37,771 bases of DNA from an uncultured Paraprevotella sp. (GCA_947177395.1 CAMWUI010000028.1:1-37771); one strand, 5' to 3'. Positions 25,483 to 34,380 are shown, numbered from the stretch's first letter. Translations and numbers: made by a program. The notes: a model not told the origin generated them from the sequence alone.

Positions 25483-26262
25483 ATGATGAAAATGAACGGG
25501 AAACGTCCTCTTATTTTAGTGACGAATGATGACGGATATACGGCTGCGGGCATCTGTGCTTTGATGAGAACAGCCCAACTTTATGGCGATGTGGTGGTTG
25601 TGGCGCCCGACGGTCCCCGCTCGGGCGCGGCCTGTTCCATTACGACGCAGGTTCCGGTGTATGTAAGACCGGTGTGTGAAGAACCGGGGTTGACTGTTTT
25701 TGCCTGTACAGGGCGTCCGGCAGATTGTGTCAAACTGGCTTTGGAATGCTGTGTGTCCCGTCGGCCGGACTTGCTGCTGAGCGGGATAAACCACGGGAGC
25801 AATGCGTCGGTGAATATACATTATTCGGGAACGATGGGAGCGGTGCTGGAGGGATGTATGAAAGGCATTCCGTCTGTAGGCTTTTCGCTGGATACCGTAA
25901 ATCATGCGCCTGATTTCGCTCCGCTGGAGCGTGCCGTGAAGAAGGTCATCGGCTATGTGCTGGCTGAAGGCCTGCCGCAGGACGTATGCCTGAATGTGAA
26001 TTTCCCGGAGAGGGATGTCATTCGCGGCCTGAGGGTTGTCCGCATGGGACGGGGAGCCTGGGGGAATGAATGGCAGTCGGCGGATCATCCGCGCGGCGGC
26101 ACGTATTATTGGCTGACGGGCAGTTATACGGACTTGGAGCCGGAAGCACAGGATACGGATATCCGGGCCATGGCGGACGGTTACGGGGCCGTGACTCCGG
26201 TTCGGGTGGATATGACGGCCCATGAGGCGTTGCGGGCATTTAAAGGAATGGAAGACGTATGA
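25483..26262 (+). CDS. surE: 5'/3'-nucleotidase SurE
   Basis: A 259-residue metal-dependent nucleoside monophosphate phosphatase. The metal-binding motif VTNDDGYTAAGI is at the N-terminus, followed by VVAPDGPRSGAACSIT, the conserved LSGINHGSNASVNIHYSGT region and GIPSVGFSL. Three ATGs (25483, 25486, 25492) lie together before the conserved RPLILVTNDDG, and the exact one is uncertain. The frame also extends upstream to 25447, but that start would precede the -7 element. Its stop overlaps the lpxB start by 4 bp (ATGA), so the two are translationally coupled. Confidence 0.95.
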   Translation: MMKMNGKRPLILVTNDDGYTAAGICALMRTAQLYGDVVVVAPDGPRSGAACSITTQVPVYVRPVCEEPGLTVFACTGRPADCVKLALECCVSRRPDLLLSGINHGSNASVNIHYSGTMGAVLEGCMKGIPSVGFSLDTVNHAPDFAPLERAVKKVIGYVLAEGLPQDVCLNVNFPERDVIRGLRVVRMGRGAWGNEWQSADHPRGGTYYWLTGSYTDLEPEAQDTDIRAMADGYGAVTPVRVDMTAHEALRAFKGMEDV

Positions 26263-27437
26263 AGTATTATCTGATTGTAGGGGAGGCGAGCGGCGACCTT
26301 CATGCGTCCCATCTCATCCGGGCGTTGCGCCGTCAGGACAAAGATGCGGAGTTCCGCTTTTTCGGCGGCGATCTGATGAAGCAGGCGGGAGGGACTTGTG
26401 TGCGCCATTACAAGGAAACGGCCTACATGGGCTTCATTCCCGTCATCATGCACCTGCCGTCCATACTCTCCAATATGAAGCGGTGCCGCGAGGATGTGCT
26501 GGCTTGGAAGCCGGACGTGTTGATACTGGTGGATTATCCGGGATTCAACCTTTCGCTGGCCGAATATGTGCACAGCCACAGCCGGATACCCGTGTATTAT
26601 TATATATCCCCGAAGATATGGGCCTGGAAAGAATACCGTATCAAGGCCATACGCCGGGATGTGGACGAATTGTTCTCTATCCTGCCTTTCGAAGTGGATT
26701 TCTTTGAGAAGAAGCATCACTATCCGATTCATTATGTCGGTAATCCCACCGTGGATGAGGTGGCCCGGTTTCGGCGGGAATATGCGGACACGGCGGAAGG
26801 TTTCCGTGCGCGTAACGGATTGGACGATCGTCCGCTGATAGCCTTGCTGGCCGGTAGCCGCCGTCAGGAGATTAAGGACAACCTGCTGCGGATGGTCGAG
26901 GCGGCTTCTTCTTATGCGGGGCAGTACCAGCTGGTGCTGGCCGGTGCCCCGAACATCGAGCCGGACTTCTATCGTTCCATGTTGGGGACGTATGATGTGA
27001 AGATTGTATCCGGACAGACCTATGCCTTGCTGAATCATAGTGCGGCCGCTTTGGTCACGTCCGGTACGGCCACGCTGGAGACGGCTCTTTTCCGGGTGCC
27101 TCAGGTGGTTTGTTATTATGTCGTGTGCGGAAAGTTTGTTTCCTGGCTTCGCCGTCGTCTGTTGAAGGTGCGGTATATCTCTTTGGTGAACCTCATCGCC
27201 GGCAGGGAAGTCGTGCCGGAACTGGTTGCCGACGGGATGACGGTGGAGAATGTGCGTTGTCATTTGCGGCAGATTCTGCCCGGCGGCGAGTGTCGCTCCC
27301 GCATGTTGGAAGGATACGGAGAAATGGCGGTCCGTCTAGGCGAGGAGGGTGCGCCGGACAGGGCTGCGGCGCTTATGGTGGGCTTGTTGAAGAATAGGCT
27401 TTCAGAAAAGGCCGAAAGACGTCATCGGCAGAAATAA
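26259..27437 (+). CDS. lpxB: Lipid-A-disaccharide synthase
   Basis: A 392-residue GT19 glycosyltransferase that joins UDP-2,3-diacylglucosamine and lipid X to make the lipid A disaccharide at the inner membrane. The N-terminal YLIVGEASGDLHASHLIRAL, the FFGGDLMKQAG segment, VDYPGFNLSLAE and YYISPKIWAWKEYRI are family signatures, and the late nucleotide-binding part contains VTSGTATLETALFRVPQVV. It overlaps surE by 4 bp. It is the last core gene before the accessory part of the window. Confidence 0.96.
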   Translation: MKYYLIVGEASGDLHASHLIRALRRQDKDAEFRFFGGDLMKQAGGTCVRHYKETAYMGFIPVIMHLPSILSNMKRCREDVLAWKPDVLILVDYPGFNLSLAEYVHSHSRIPVYYYISPKIWAWKEYRIKAIRRDVDELFSILPFEVDFFEKKHHYPIHYVGNPTVDEVARFRREYADTAEGFRARNGLDDRPLIALLAGSRRQEIKDNLLRMVEAASSYAGQYQLVLAGAPNIEPDFYRSMLGTYDVKIVSGQTYALLNHSAAALVTSGTATLETALFRVPQVVCYYVVCGKFVSWLRRRLLKVRYISLVNLIAGREVVPELVADGMTVENVRCHLRQILPGGECRSRMLEGYGEMAVRLGEEGAPDRAAALMVGLLKNRLSEKAERRHRQK

Positions 27438-27956
27438 AGGAAGCCGTGGAACTTAAAGAAGAGCATTGCGAAGAGAATAAATGGAGGAACTAATTTAAAT
27501 ATGACAGGCATAATCGATTGATAATAATGTGTTTAGGTTAGATGCCTTGTGGCTTCTTTATGCCCGTATTTTAAGATTGATATATGTAGTAAACTATGCC
27601 AATTTGATGCAATGTTCTATGTTTTGGTGTGTGATGTATATATGTCATATTTTATTTATCAGTTGCTGTGCTCGTGCTGTCCTCGTGTGTCAACCCATAA
27701 TTTCCAATGGTCTCCGTTTGTATTCGGTTGGAAGATAAGGCTTGGAAGATCAAATATTACTCTCGACCCTCATATTAGGGCTTTTGCTTCATGTGACTTG
27801 GGCGCCTCGTGGAAACTGGATAGGAATATAATTCTACAGAAAGCAGATGGATACCGGGATACTATATAGGTGACTATTTTTCATTTACTTGACAAGAGCC
27901 TGCTTCTCCGAGATGGAAAGGCAGGCTTCGCTTAGAGTGCTGGTTTGAAAACGGGC
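27438..27956. other. AT-rich stretch with no convincing gene
   Basis: These 519 bp are visibly richer in A and T than both neighbours. Frames of 69 and 106 codons occur on the plus strand (27529-27738, 27549-27869), but neither has a recognisable domain, a good start context or a homologous-looking motif, and they overlap each other. The stretch marks the junction between the core lpxB gene and the helicase/PLD cassette. It may hold decayed coding sequence. Confidence 0.6.
27898..27928 (-). terminator. Possible terminator of the helicase cassette
   Basis: AGCCTGC (27898-27904) pairs perfectly with GCAGGCT (27922-27928) about 30-60 nt past the helicase stop. The T-tract on the minus strand is weak (CTTGTC), so this is only a candidate. 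Confidence 0.35.
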
Positions 27957-30251
27957 TCAAGGCAGTTGCAGGCGTACCTTGTTGCCGGTGGCTTTCGTGC
28001 CCGTCACGACACCTTGGTCGTTGATTTCTATATCGGAATACTGCGGCTCGATAATCCATGTGCCGTCCAGTGTCATGACTCCCCATTGACTGTAGCTCTT
28101 TTCCACGGCACAGTATCGGCCCACCGGCGACTTGATGCTGCGGTAAATGGGAGGCACGGTAATCTGGTTCCCGACCTTCAGTCCCCATTTCATGCCGGAA
28201 CGGAACGGGATAGCCTCGTCGGAATAATTCAGTATATATCGGCGTCTTTTCTCCGCTTGCTCGGTTGCCAATGCCTGCCGCAGGTTTTGTGCCAGGTGGG
28301 TCCTGCACTCAATCTCCGCTTGGCATCGGGTTTCCTCTTCCGCCGAACCGCGGCATCCGATGTATTCCTTCTCTTTATGTTCTGCCGCATGGTAGAACCG
28401 TCCGGCATCGTCTGTCACGATGATGCTTCCGTCGGCCAGCCGCCGGTATATCCAGTAAAAACTTTCACAGTCGTCGGGAAACAGACAGGCATATCCCCAT
28501 CGGTAGCCGTCCGTACATGGGTTCTCCGGATGGCAGGACTCCGGAACCTTGTAGTCGAAGATGGCCGTATAGAATCTGTGGTCGGAGATGTGGCTTCCGT
28601 TCAGCCGCTGGTTGTTCATATACCGGTTTCGGGTGCGGCTGTAGTATGTGCCTCCTGTTTTCAGCAGTTCTACCTTTCCGCAACGTTTTATTTCCGGTCT
28701 GTTGTCGTACGTCCGCAGGTTGTGCAGGTCCACGTAATGCGTTTGCCCGTTTGTCAGCCGGACGGTTAGGAAATAGTCCCTTGTGAATTTCATGGACTGG
28801 TAATGCCGCTTGCTCCAGATTATCTCCCCGCTTCCGTTCACCAGTCCGCATGTGTTGTCCGTGAACCGCACCGCAGCCATGTCGTAGCGGATGTCGAAGA
28901 CGGTGGTAAACATGGCCGCTGTTATCTTTCTCAGTCCCCGTTTCAGTCCCTGGAGTCCCGTCTGTTCTTCCTGCCAGGCTTTCAGTTCTTCGGCTTTCCG
29001 GGCAGGCGGGGAGCATGGCCTTTCCGGTTCCGCGAGTGCGGACAGCAGTTGTTGCCGGGAAACCACCATCTCCATCTCATTGTTCAGTGTCGTAGATCCT
29101 GCCGGCATGACGCCCCAGGCCGTGTTGTTCTGCTGACTGGCATAACGGATGCCTTTCCCCGTCTGTTCTCCCCGGAACATGGCTTCCCAGTCCCGGGGGG
29201 AGGTGGGCAGTCCGAACACACGGTAAAGTCCGACGTTGTCAATCAATACGCATGCTTCTTTGCCTTCAGCTTTCCGCAGGCCGCGTCCCACCTGTTGCAA
29301 ATATTTGGACAAGGAGAGCGTGGGCCGCGCCATCTGCACGAACTCTACGTCCGGACAGTCGAAACCTTCGCTGAACACGTCCACGTTGACCAGTACCTGT
29401 GTCGGGCCCTGCCTGAATTCCGCCACACGGCGTTTGCGTTCTGCGGTCGGCGTGCGGCTGTCTATGACTGCGGTGCTCAGTCCCATCCGGTGGTAATATG
29501 CCGCAATTTGCCGGGCATGGTCGATGCAGATGGCGTAGACAATTCCCTTTTTACCGTGGGCGAACTGCTCCATGCTTCGATACAGCCGTTCGATGTTGGG
29601 CCGGCGGTTCAGTGCGGCATTCATTTCCTTCGTCTGATAGTCTCCGTCCGTACCCCTCTTTTCTAATGAGTCGATCAGCAGCTGTTCCTCGCTGTCGGTG
29701 CGGATCGACACATAGTCGAACAACGACAGTTCCCCCTTCCGGATAAATTCCGCGATGCTCCACGAGGTGAGCAACGTGTCGAACAGGCCGGTGAAACCTT
29801 TCCGGTTCATCCGGCAGGGTGTGGCCGTCATTCCCAGTTTCCTCGTTTCCGGATATCGCCGCCACAGTTCCATGTAAGTCTCGGCCAAGGCGTGGTGTGC
29901 TTCGTCGATGATGATGAGCGCCGGTCTGTCCTCCAGTTCCTTCCAGTGACGTGCCATCCACTGTATCGACATCACTTTGATGCTTCTGTCACCCGTTCCT
30001 GTCCGGATGTCATATTTCAGGAGAGTCTCCTCTATCTGTGCGACGAGTTCCCGCCGGTGTGCCACAATCCATACCCCTGTTTCATCTTCCGGTGCGTTCC
30101 CGGATATCAGGCGATTGACCACGCTCGCCAGGACATGTGTCTTTCCCGTGCCTGTGGGCATCTGCACCATCACGTTTTTGTGACGTTCCCAGGCTTCAGA
30201 CAGTCGTTCTATGATGTCCGTCTGATAGTCGCGTAATACGATGCTGTTCAT
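27957..30251 (-). CDS. Superfamily 2 DEAD/DEAH helicase with C-terminal WG-like repeats
   Basis: A 764-residue protein. RecA domain 1 begins RDYQTDIIERL, with Walker A MPTGTGKT (residues 31-38), DEAH (116-119) and MTATP (141-145). RecA domain 2 contains VFSEGFDCPDVEFVQMARPT and the arginine-finger motif QVGRGLR (320-326). The layout is that of UvrB/RadD/type III restriction-like SF2 helicases. The C-terminal part, about 400 residues, has no nuclease motif that I see but ends in two WG-type repeats (KWGLKVGNQITVPPIYRSI and QWGVMTLDGTWIIEPQY, about 688-735), usually protein-binding. The ATG at 30251 is preferred to the TTG at 30260. It is last in the four-gene minus-strand cassette, 132 nt after the 597-residue protein gene. 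Confidence 0.85.
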   Translation of the reverse strand: MNSIVLRDYQTDIIERLSEAWERHKNVMVQMPTGTGKTHVLASVVNRLISGNAPEDETGVWIVAHRRELVAQIEETLLKYDIRTGTGDRSIKVMSIQWMARHWKELEDRPALIIIDEAHHALAETYMELWRRYPETRKLGMTATPCRMNRKGFTGLFDTLLTSWSIAEFIRKGELSLFDYVSIRTDSEEQLLIDSLEKRGTDGDYQTKEMNAALNRRPNIERLYRSMEQFAHGKKGIVYAICIDHARQIAAYYHRMGLSTAVIDSRTPTAERKRRVAEFRQGPTQVLVNVDVFSEGFDCPDVEFVQMARPTLSLSKYLQQVGRGLRKAEGKEACVLIDNVGLYRVFGLPTSPRDWEAMFRGEQTGKGIRYASQQNNTAWGVMPAGSTTLNNEMEMVVSRQQLLSALAEPERPCSPPARKAEELKAWQEEQTGLQGLKRGLRKITAAMFTTVFDIRYDMAAVRFTDNTCGLVNGSGEIIWSKRHYQSMKFTRDYFLTVRLTNGQTHYVDLHNLRTYDNRPEIKRCGKVELLKTGGTYYSRTRNRYMNNQRLNGSHISDHRFYTAIFDYKVPESCHPENPCTDGYRWGYACLFPDDCESFYWIYRRLADGSIIVTDDAGRFYHAAEHKEKEYIGCRGSAEEETRCQAEIECRTHLAQNLRQALATEQAEKRRRYILNYSDEAIPFRSGMKWGLKVGNQITVPPIYRSIKSPVGRYCAVEKSYSQWGVMTLDGTWIIEPQYSDIEINDQGVVTGTKATGNKVRLQLP

Positions 30252-30383
30252 GAAAAGCAATGTCTCTGGTATGTTGTATATTCCGGAGAAAAGAGGGAAG
30301 TAAGGTTATGACAATTGGTTTGTCATCAGGGAATGACAGGGTAGTGAATCGCGGACGTTTGGGTTACGGTCGCTTGCGGGGCT

Positions 30384-32177
30384 TTATGCAAATAGTTTTC
30401 TTATATACTGTTCCAGAAAACTTTCTATCTGTTTGTTCGGCCTTTTGGGCAATTTCTTATTCAAGGCCCACTCAGCATCGATGCGGCGCTTCAATAACGC
30501 CTTGTTCTGTTCCGACATTGCTCCCTCGTTGGCCGATAAAATCCGCAACACGAAAGCTATGTCGCTTATCGAAGAAATCACTCTGTGCTCAAAGTCGTCT
30601 TTTATGGAAGTATGAATCTGGGTAACGAGCATTGAGGCTATGTAGAACGGTAGAAAGTAGTGGTCTGCCTCCTGATACGGACTTATGCGGGCCCTTCGGA
30701 ACAAAAGGTCGGTTTTTTTCCGCAGTTCATCCGGGGTTGCCAGGTGTTCTGTTTGCAGGATAAGCACGGAGAGCCAGAGTGTATCAGCCTCATAAGACGC
30801 CATGGCTCTGGTATAATCACAGCCATATCCTTCATCCGGGATCCTATGCCGGTTCATCAGTTCCGTGCCGTCCAGTCCGGATTTCTCTATGCAGCGGTAC
30901 AAAGCCCTCAGTAGAGCCAGTCCCTCTTCATCCAGCGTCAGGGGGCTTACATACTTCTCTTGGTAAAGTTGCCGGCATATCCTTTCCGTCAGACGGGCAT
31001 AATATGCTTTGCCGTATGCAGCGTCTGACGCCTTTATGGCGTAACGGTACAGTGTTTCGAGGTTCGTCTTCTCGACCGGCAAGTCAGCCAGACAAAGATT
31101 GCGGTAAATTTCCGCGTCCAGCATCGAAAGGATGGCATGTTCATCCTGTATGGATAGCGTGTTTTTGTGGAGGATTTGTGCCTGTTTCCGGCTTAGCCAT
31201 TCTGTCAGTTCCTGTGACCCCATATAGGATTTCCATATCCTGGTCATCCGGGTGATATACTCGGGAAGTTGTTCTGTCCATACTCCTAAGAGATGCGAGG
31301 CCCTTTCCCTGTCTGCGTCGTTTTTCAGGTATTCGTTCCGGGCATTTCTTTTAAGGAGATGCTGCTGTTGGACCATTAGGTGGAACTCTCTTTCCCTCAG
31401 CAGATAAATCAGAACCTTTTTCCGGATCGCGTCGTTCCGGACAATACATTCCTGCAAGCCGAGGCAGTCTTCTACCGTATGTAGCCCATATAGCAGAGCC
31501 CCCTGCAACGGAAAAAAGCCTAATACGTTCATCAGGCGCAATAGCAGGTCATGATGCCCGTCTCTGTTGATAAAATAAGCCAGCATGGTTATAGACGGGG
31601 GCAACTCGGTGTAGGCTCCGTTATTATTACTATCAATACGGGCGATGATGTCATCATCCGTTTGTTCGTCCGCTAATGCCGTCTTGCAGAAATTCATCAG
31701 TGCGTCCCTGCCCTGAAGATGGAGGCAACGGCTCTGCATCAATATGTCCTCCTGCTTGTCCTGCAGCGAATCCACTAAGGCCGACAGTTTTTCTTTGCCC
31801 ACTTCGTACCCAAGGAAGAAGCCATGCTCCATGGTACAGTCTTCCCATTTCTCAAAGTCTTCCAATGTCACATTGTCCGAATGGGCAGACAGAATTCTGC
31901 CTGCTTCATAATAAGCCAGATTCAGAATCAGATTCTGCTGTTCATACCGCTTGAATCCGAATGTTTTTCCGATTTCCTCTTCTTTCCAGCAGTTCAGGTT
32001 CGGTTGTTCTTTGGCAATGCGATCGACCATATTCCAGAAAGGCTCGCGATTATTCTCTTTCAGAAAATGTCCTTCCTTGTGCAGCTCGATAGCTTTGACT
32101 AAAGAAAGTTCTGAATCCAGATTCGATTCCGTCCGGGAGCAAAATATCTTATCAATATAATGAGATAAATCCATCAT
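30384..32177 (-). CDS. Large all-helical protein of unknown function
   Basis: A 597-residue protein that I do not recognise. It has no signal peptide and no membrane segment. The sequence is almost entirely predicted-helical by eye: short amphipathic segments rich in Leu, Glu, Arg and Lys with few glycines or prolines, reminiscent of helical-repeat scaffolds. No Walker, HKD, HEPN (RxxxxH is not clear) or nuclease motif stands out. It lies 5 nt downstream of the small PLD gene, so it is firmly part of that operon, and upstream of the helicase. A scaffold, sensor or adaptor role is inference from position only. Two adjacent ATGs (32177, 32174) can serve as the start. Confidence 0.75.
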   Translation of the reverse strand: MMDLSHYIDKIFCSRTESNLDSELSLVKAIELHKEGHFLKENNREPFWNMVDRIAKEQPNLNCWKEEEIGKTFGFKRYEQQNLILNLAYYEAGRILSAHSDNVTLEDFEKWEDCTMEHGFFLGYEVGKEKLSALVDSLQDKQEDILMQSRCLHLQGRDALMNFCKTALADEQTDDDIIARIDSNNNGAYTELPPSITMLAYFINRDGHHDLLLRLMNVLGFFPLQGALLYGLHTVEDCLGLQECIVRNDAIRKKVLIYLLREREFHLMVQQQHLLKRNARNEYLKNDADRERASHLLGVWTEQLPEYITRMTRIWKSYMGSQELTEWLSRKQAQILHKNTLSIQDEHAILSMLDAEIYRNLCLADLPVEKTNLETLYRYAIKASDAAYGKAYYARLTERICRQLYQEKYVSPLTLDEEGLALLRALYRCIEKSGLDGTELMNRHRIPDEGYGCDYTRAMASYEADTLWLSVLILQTEHLATPDELRKKTDLLFRRARISPYQEADHYFLPFYIASMLVTQIHTSIKDDFEHRVISSISDIAFVLRILSANEGAMSEQNKALLKRRIDAEWALNKKLPKRPNKQIESFLEQYIRKLFA

Positions 32178-32182
32178 GTCTT

Positions 32183-32773
32183 TTATCCTTTCCGTGTCAC
32201 CTTATAACTGTTTTGGGGATTATATCGGTTCATAGCGTCTTTGTATTTAGAGAGAATCAGATGCTTGTCTGTTTGTTCCGATACGTTACAGATGCCGAAA
32301 CTTCTGGAACTCAGGATTTGGTTGTTCATGGATGCCCCGATTAGATAAATCTCTTTATGGTCGAGAATCAGGAATCGGTCGTGGCATACTTTCGTTCTCT
32401 TTATGAATTCATTATAGCATTGGATTACAATATTGAAACCTTTCACTCCGTTGCCTTCCAAGGTTTTCTTTATGTTGTCGGCAAATGCTTTCATCGTTTG
32501 TTCGTTCTGGCCAGGAGCCGATGCCGTTAGTATATGGATGGAGATGTTGTCATTGACAACCTTGGAAAATACATTTGCATCAGTCCCTTCCATATAGTAT
32601 GAATCCCAAATCTGGATGGTAGTTTGGGCGGTGGCTAATAAATCCTGATAATATGCAGGGGGTATTTCGCTGGCTTTCTCTGCATCATAAAAACTATAAT
32701 GTTTCCCGTGTTCAAATCCGTCTCTTGCGGTGACGGCAGCTGCGTAGGGTGTCAGTTTTAATAATTCGGCCAT
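32183..32773 (-). CDS. Small phospholipase-D-like protein with one HxR...D half-site
   Basis: A 196-residue cytoplasmic protein with a single PLD-superfamily half-site: HDRFLILD (residues 131-138) followed by LIGASMN (145-150). The usual HxK(x)4D lysine is replaced by arginine while the histidine, aspartate and downstream Gly-Ser-Asn remain. The preceding IQIWDSYYM and ISIHILTA strands fit the PLD beta-sheet. A single half-site means that activity would need a dimer, either with itself or with the 507-residue neighbour, whose C-terminus has the same half-site. Its ATG is 3 nt after the stop of that gene. Nuclease activity is likely by family but unproven. Confidence 0.8.
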   Translation of the reverse strand: MAELLKLTPYAAAVTARDGFEHGKHYSFYDAEKASEIPPAYYQDLLATAQTTIQIWDSYYMEGTDANVFSKVVNDNISIHILTASAPGQNEQTMKAFADNIKKTLEGNGVKGFNIVIQCYNEFIKRTKVCHDRFLILDHKEIYLIGASMNNQILSSRSFGICNVSEQTDKHLILSKYKDAMNRYNPQNSYKVTRKG

Positions 32774-32776
32774 TGC

Positions 32777-34300
32777 TTACAGTGCTTCGGTGTATATTTC
32801 ATTGTTCCACCATTTCCCGGCTGTTTCAATCAGTTTTTTGCGGTAGGTCCGTGGCACCCTGATCAGCGTTGTGGCTTTCTCGGCGAATTTGTTCAGTGAG
32901 CAGCCCAACATCCACACCTTGTCATCGGTCACGATGAACCGGTCGTGTAGGATGCTTTCTTCACCGCGTAACAGTCTGCACTGCACCTTGCCGCCCACTT
33001 TCTCGTTGTACTCCTTTACCAGATGTGCCAGTTCCCTCTTCTGGCCTGCACTCAGGTCTGCCTTGCTGGAGATAATTCGTATCTCCACGCTGAGGCTCTT
33101 CATCTCCCATATAAATGTCCGGAATGCCTCCGCGTCGAAATACGGATCACACAGATAACAGATGTTGTGCGCCCCGTCGAGTATCTTCATGATATATTTC
33201 TTGGCCTTCTCCTTGTTTCGTTTTTGTATTTCCGGTTCTTTGCCGCCTTCGAAGAAAACGAAATCCAACGCAGTTTCAAGTTTCTCATAGGAGTATTCGT
33301 CGGATGTGTCCCACAGACTGTCGGTTTGTTCTTTTTGTCCGATGACGACAGGCTTCTCTTCTACGAATTTCTCTATACGCTTTACTGTCTTTCCGCTATT
33401 GTCGACAATGGCCATGTCTTTGGATTTTATCTGCATGGAAAGGGAAAAAGTATGAACAAAGATAACATACGAATAGTTGTCGATTTCTGTCCCATGCCCG
33501 TCGAACACGACAATGTCCAGATGATGAAACGGTTGTTCAAAGGGTTCATGATAAAGAAAAATGCCTTCTTCCGTATACATCTGTTTGTTGAATAGGGGGT
33601 GGTTGTCTTTGTCTAATCCCCGGACGGCAAGCGAGAGGGTGTCATGCCGTCCCTCCCTGTAATTCACCCGCCAGTATATTCCGGGCGAATCATCGTCTTC
33701 GGTAAAATCAATGTGGGTGTATATCGGGTTGTATGCCACAAAGATACAGGCTCCTCCGAAGCTGGTGTGTTGGGTCAGGTTGTAGCCCAGATTTTTGACG
33801 GACAGTTTTTCCAGTTGCTTTCTCAGTCGTTCTTGCCTAAAGGCTCGTACAACCGTTTCATCGGTTTCTTTCGCCTTGCAATAATTTACAAAAGCAGAAC
33901 AATGTCGTTTCGGTAGCAAGGTATGCAACTCATCCTGTTCTTCGTGGTGCAACGGAACCATCTTGGCCGCACCGGCATTTCCCGCCCACCATTCATAGCG
34001 TCCGTCGACCCGGATGCGGTCTTTTCCCACGGTCATGCTGTCCCAGGGGCGGTAAACCATATCTTCCGTCAGACGGACACGATCTACGACCATAAAAATC
34101 TTTTCCTTACTGCCGTCGGCATCTTTGTCGAAATCAATAAATCTACCGTTTTTATTGGGCGGAAAAGAATCCGCGTCCTGCATCTCTTCCTCCAGATGCT
34201 CTGTCACCGAAAACAGATGGTGGTATGTCCCCTCCGTTTTCCTGAGCATAAAGATATATCTGCGGACTTCCTGGCCGATATAATTTTTAATGGAATACAT
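32777..34300 (-). CDS. Two-part protein: unknown N-terminal domain plus C-terminal PLD-like domain
   Basis: A 507-residue protein. Residues 1 to about 330 form a domain I cannot name with confidence; it contains NLTQHTSFGGACIFVAYNPI and a beta-rich stretch, with some resemblance to the VPA1262-type N-terminal family as I recall it. The C-terminal part (about 370-507) has a PLD half-site: CYLCDPYFDAEAF, then VEIRIISSKADL, then HDRFIVTD (452-459) and LGCSLNKF (465-472). As in the neighbour, arginine replaces the canonical lysine. It is the first gene of the four-gene cassette and follows a TATCTTTG -7 element. It may be the recognition plus catalytic subunit. Confidence 0.8.
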   Translation of the reverse strand: MYSIKNYIGQEVRRYIFMLRKTEGTYHHLFSVTEHLEEEMQDADSFPPNKNGRFIDFDKDADGSKEKIFMVVDRVRLTEDMVYRPWDSMTVGKDRIRVDGRYEWWAGNAGAAKMVPLHHEEQDELHTLLPKRHCSAFVNYCKAKETDETVVRAFRQERLRKQLEKLSVKNLGYNLTQHTSFGGACIFVAYNPIYTHIDFTEDDDSPGIYWRVNYREGRHDTLSLAVRGLDKDNHPLFNKQMYTEEGIFLYHEPFEQPFHHLDIVVFDGHGTEIDNYSYVIFVHTFSLSMQIKSKDMAIVDNSGKTVKRIEKFVEEKPVVIGQKEQTDSLWDTSDEYSYEKLETALDFVFFEGGKEPEIQKRNKEKAKKYIMKILDGAHNICYLCDPYFDAEAFRTFIWEMKSLSVEIRIISSKADLSAGQKRELAHLVKEYNEKVGGKVQCRLLRGEESILHDRFIVTDDKVWMLGCSLNKFAEKATTLIRVPRTYRKKLIETAGKWWNNEIYTEAL

Positions 34301-34372
34301 GGAGCTATGTCGTTTGAAGTGCTGTATACCGATGGGTTAGTTCCGGAAAACTTGTATCACAGCCATCTTGTG

Positions 34373-34380
34373 CAAAGATA
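34373..34380 (-). promoter_or_regulatory. -7 element (TATCTTTG) for the PLD-helicase cassette
   Basis: The minus strand reads TATCTTTG in the 114-nt gap between the WecG-type gene and the 507-residue protein, 72 nt upstream of the ATG. It gives the cassette its own promoter, independent of the polysaccharide genes. No -33 TTTG is seen. Confidence 0.5.

Noticed and set aside
27549..27869. 106-codon plus-strand frame after lpxB
   Set aside because: No domain, AT-rich random composition and overlap with another frame; probably not a gene.
27957..34300. DISARM, Zorya, Gabija or type I/III restriction system
   Set aside because: No DUF1998, methylase, ZorAB motor, GajA-type TOPRIM or HsdS/HsdM-like protein is present, so none of these names fits the four genes.
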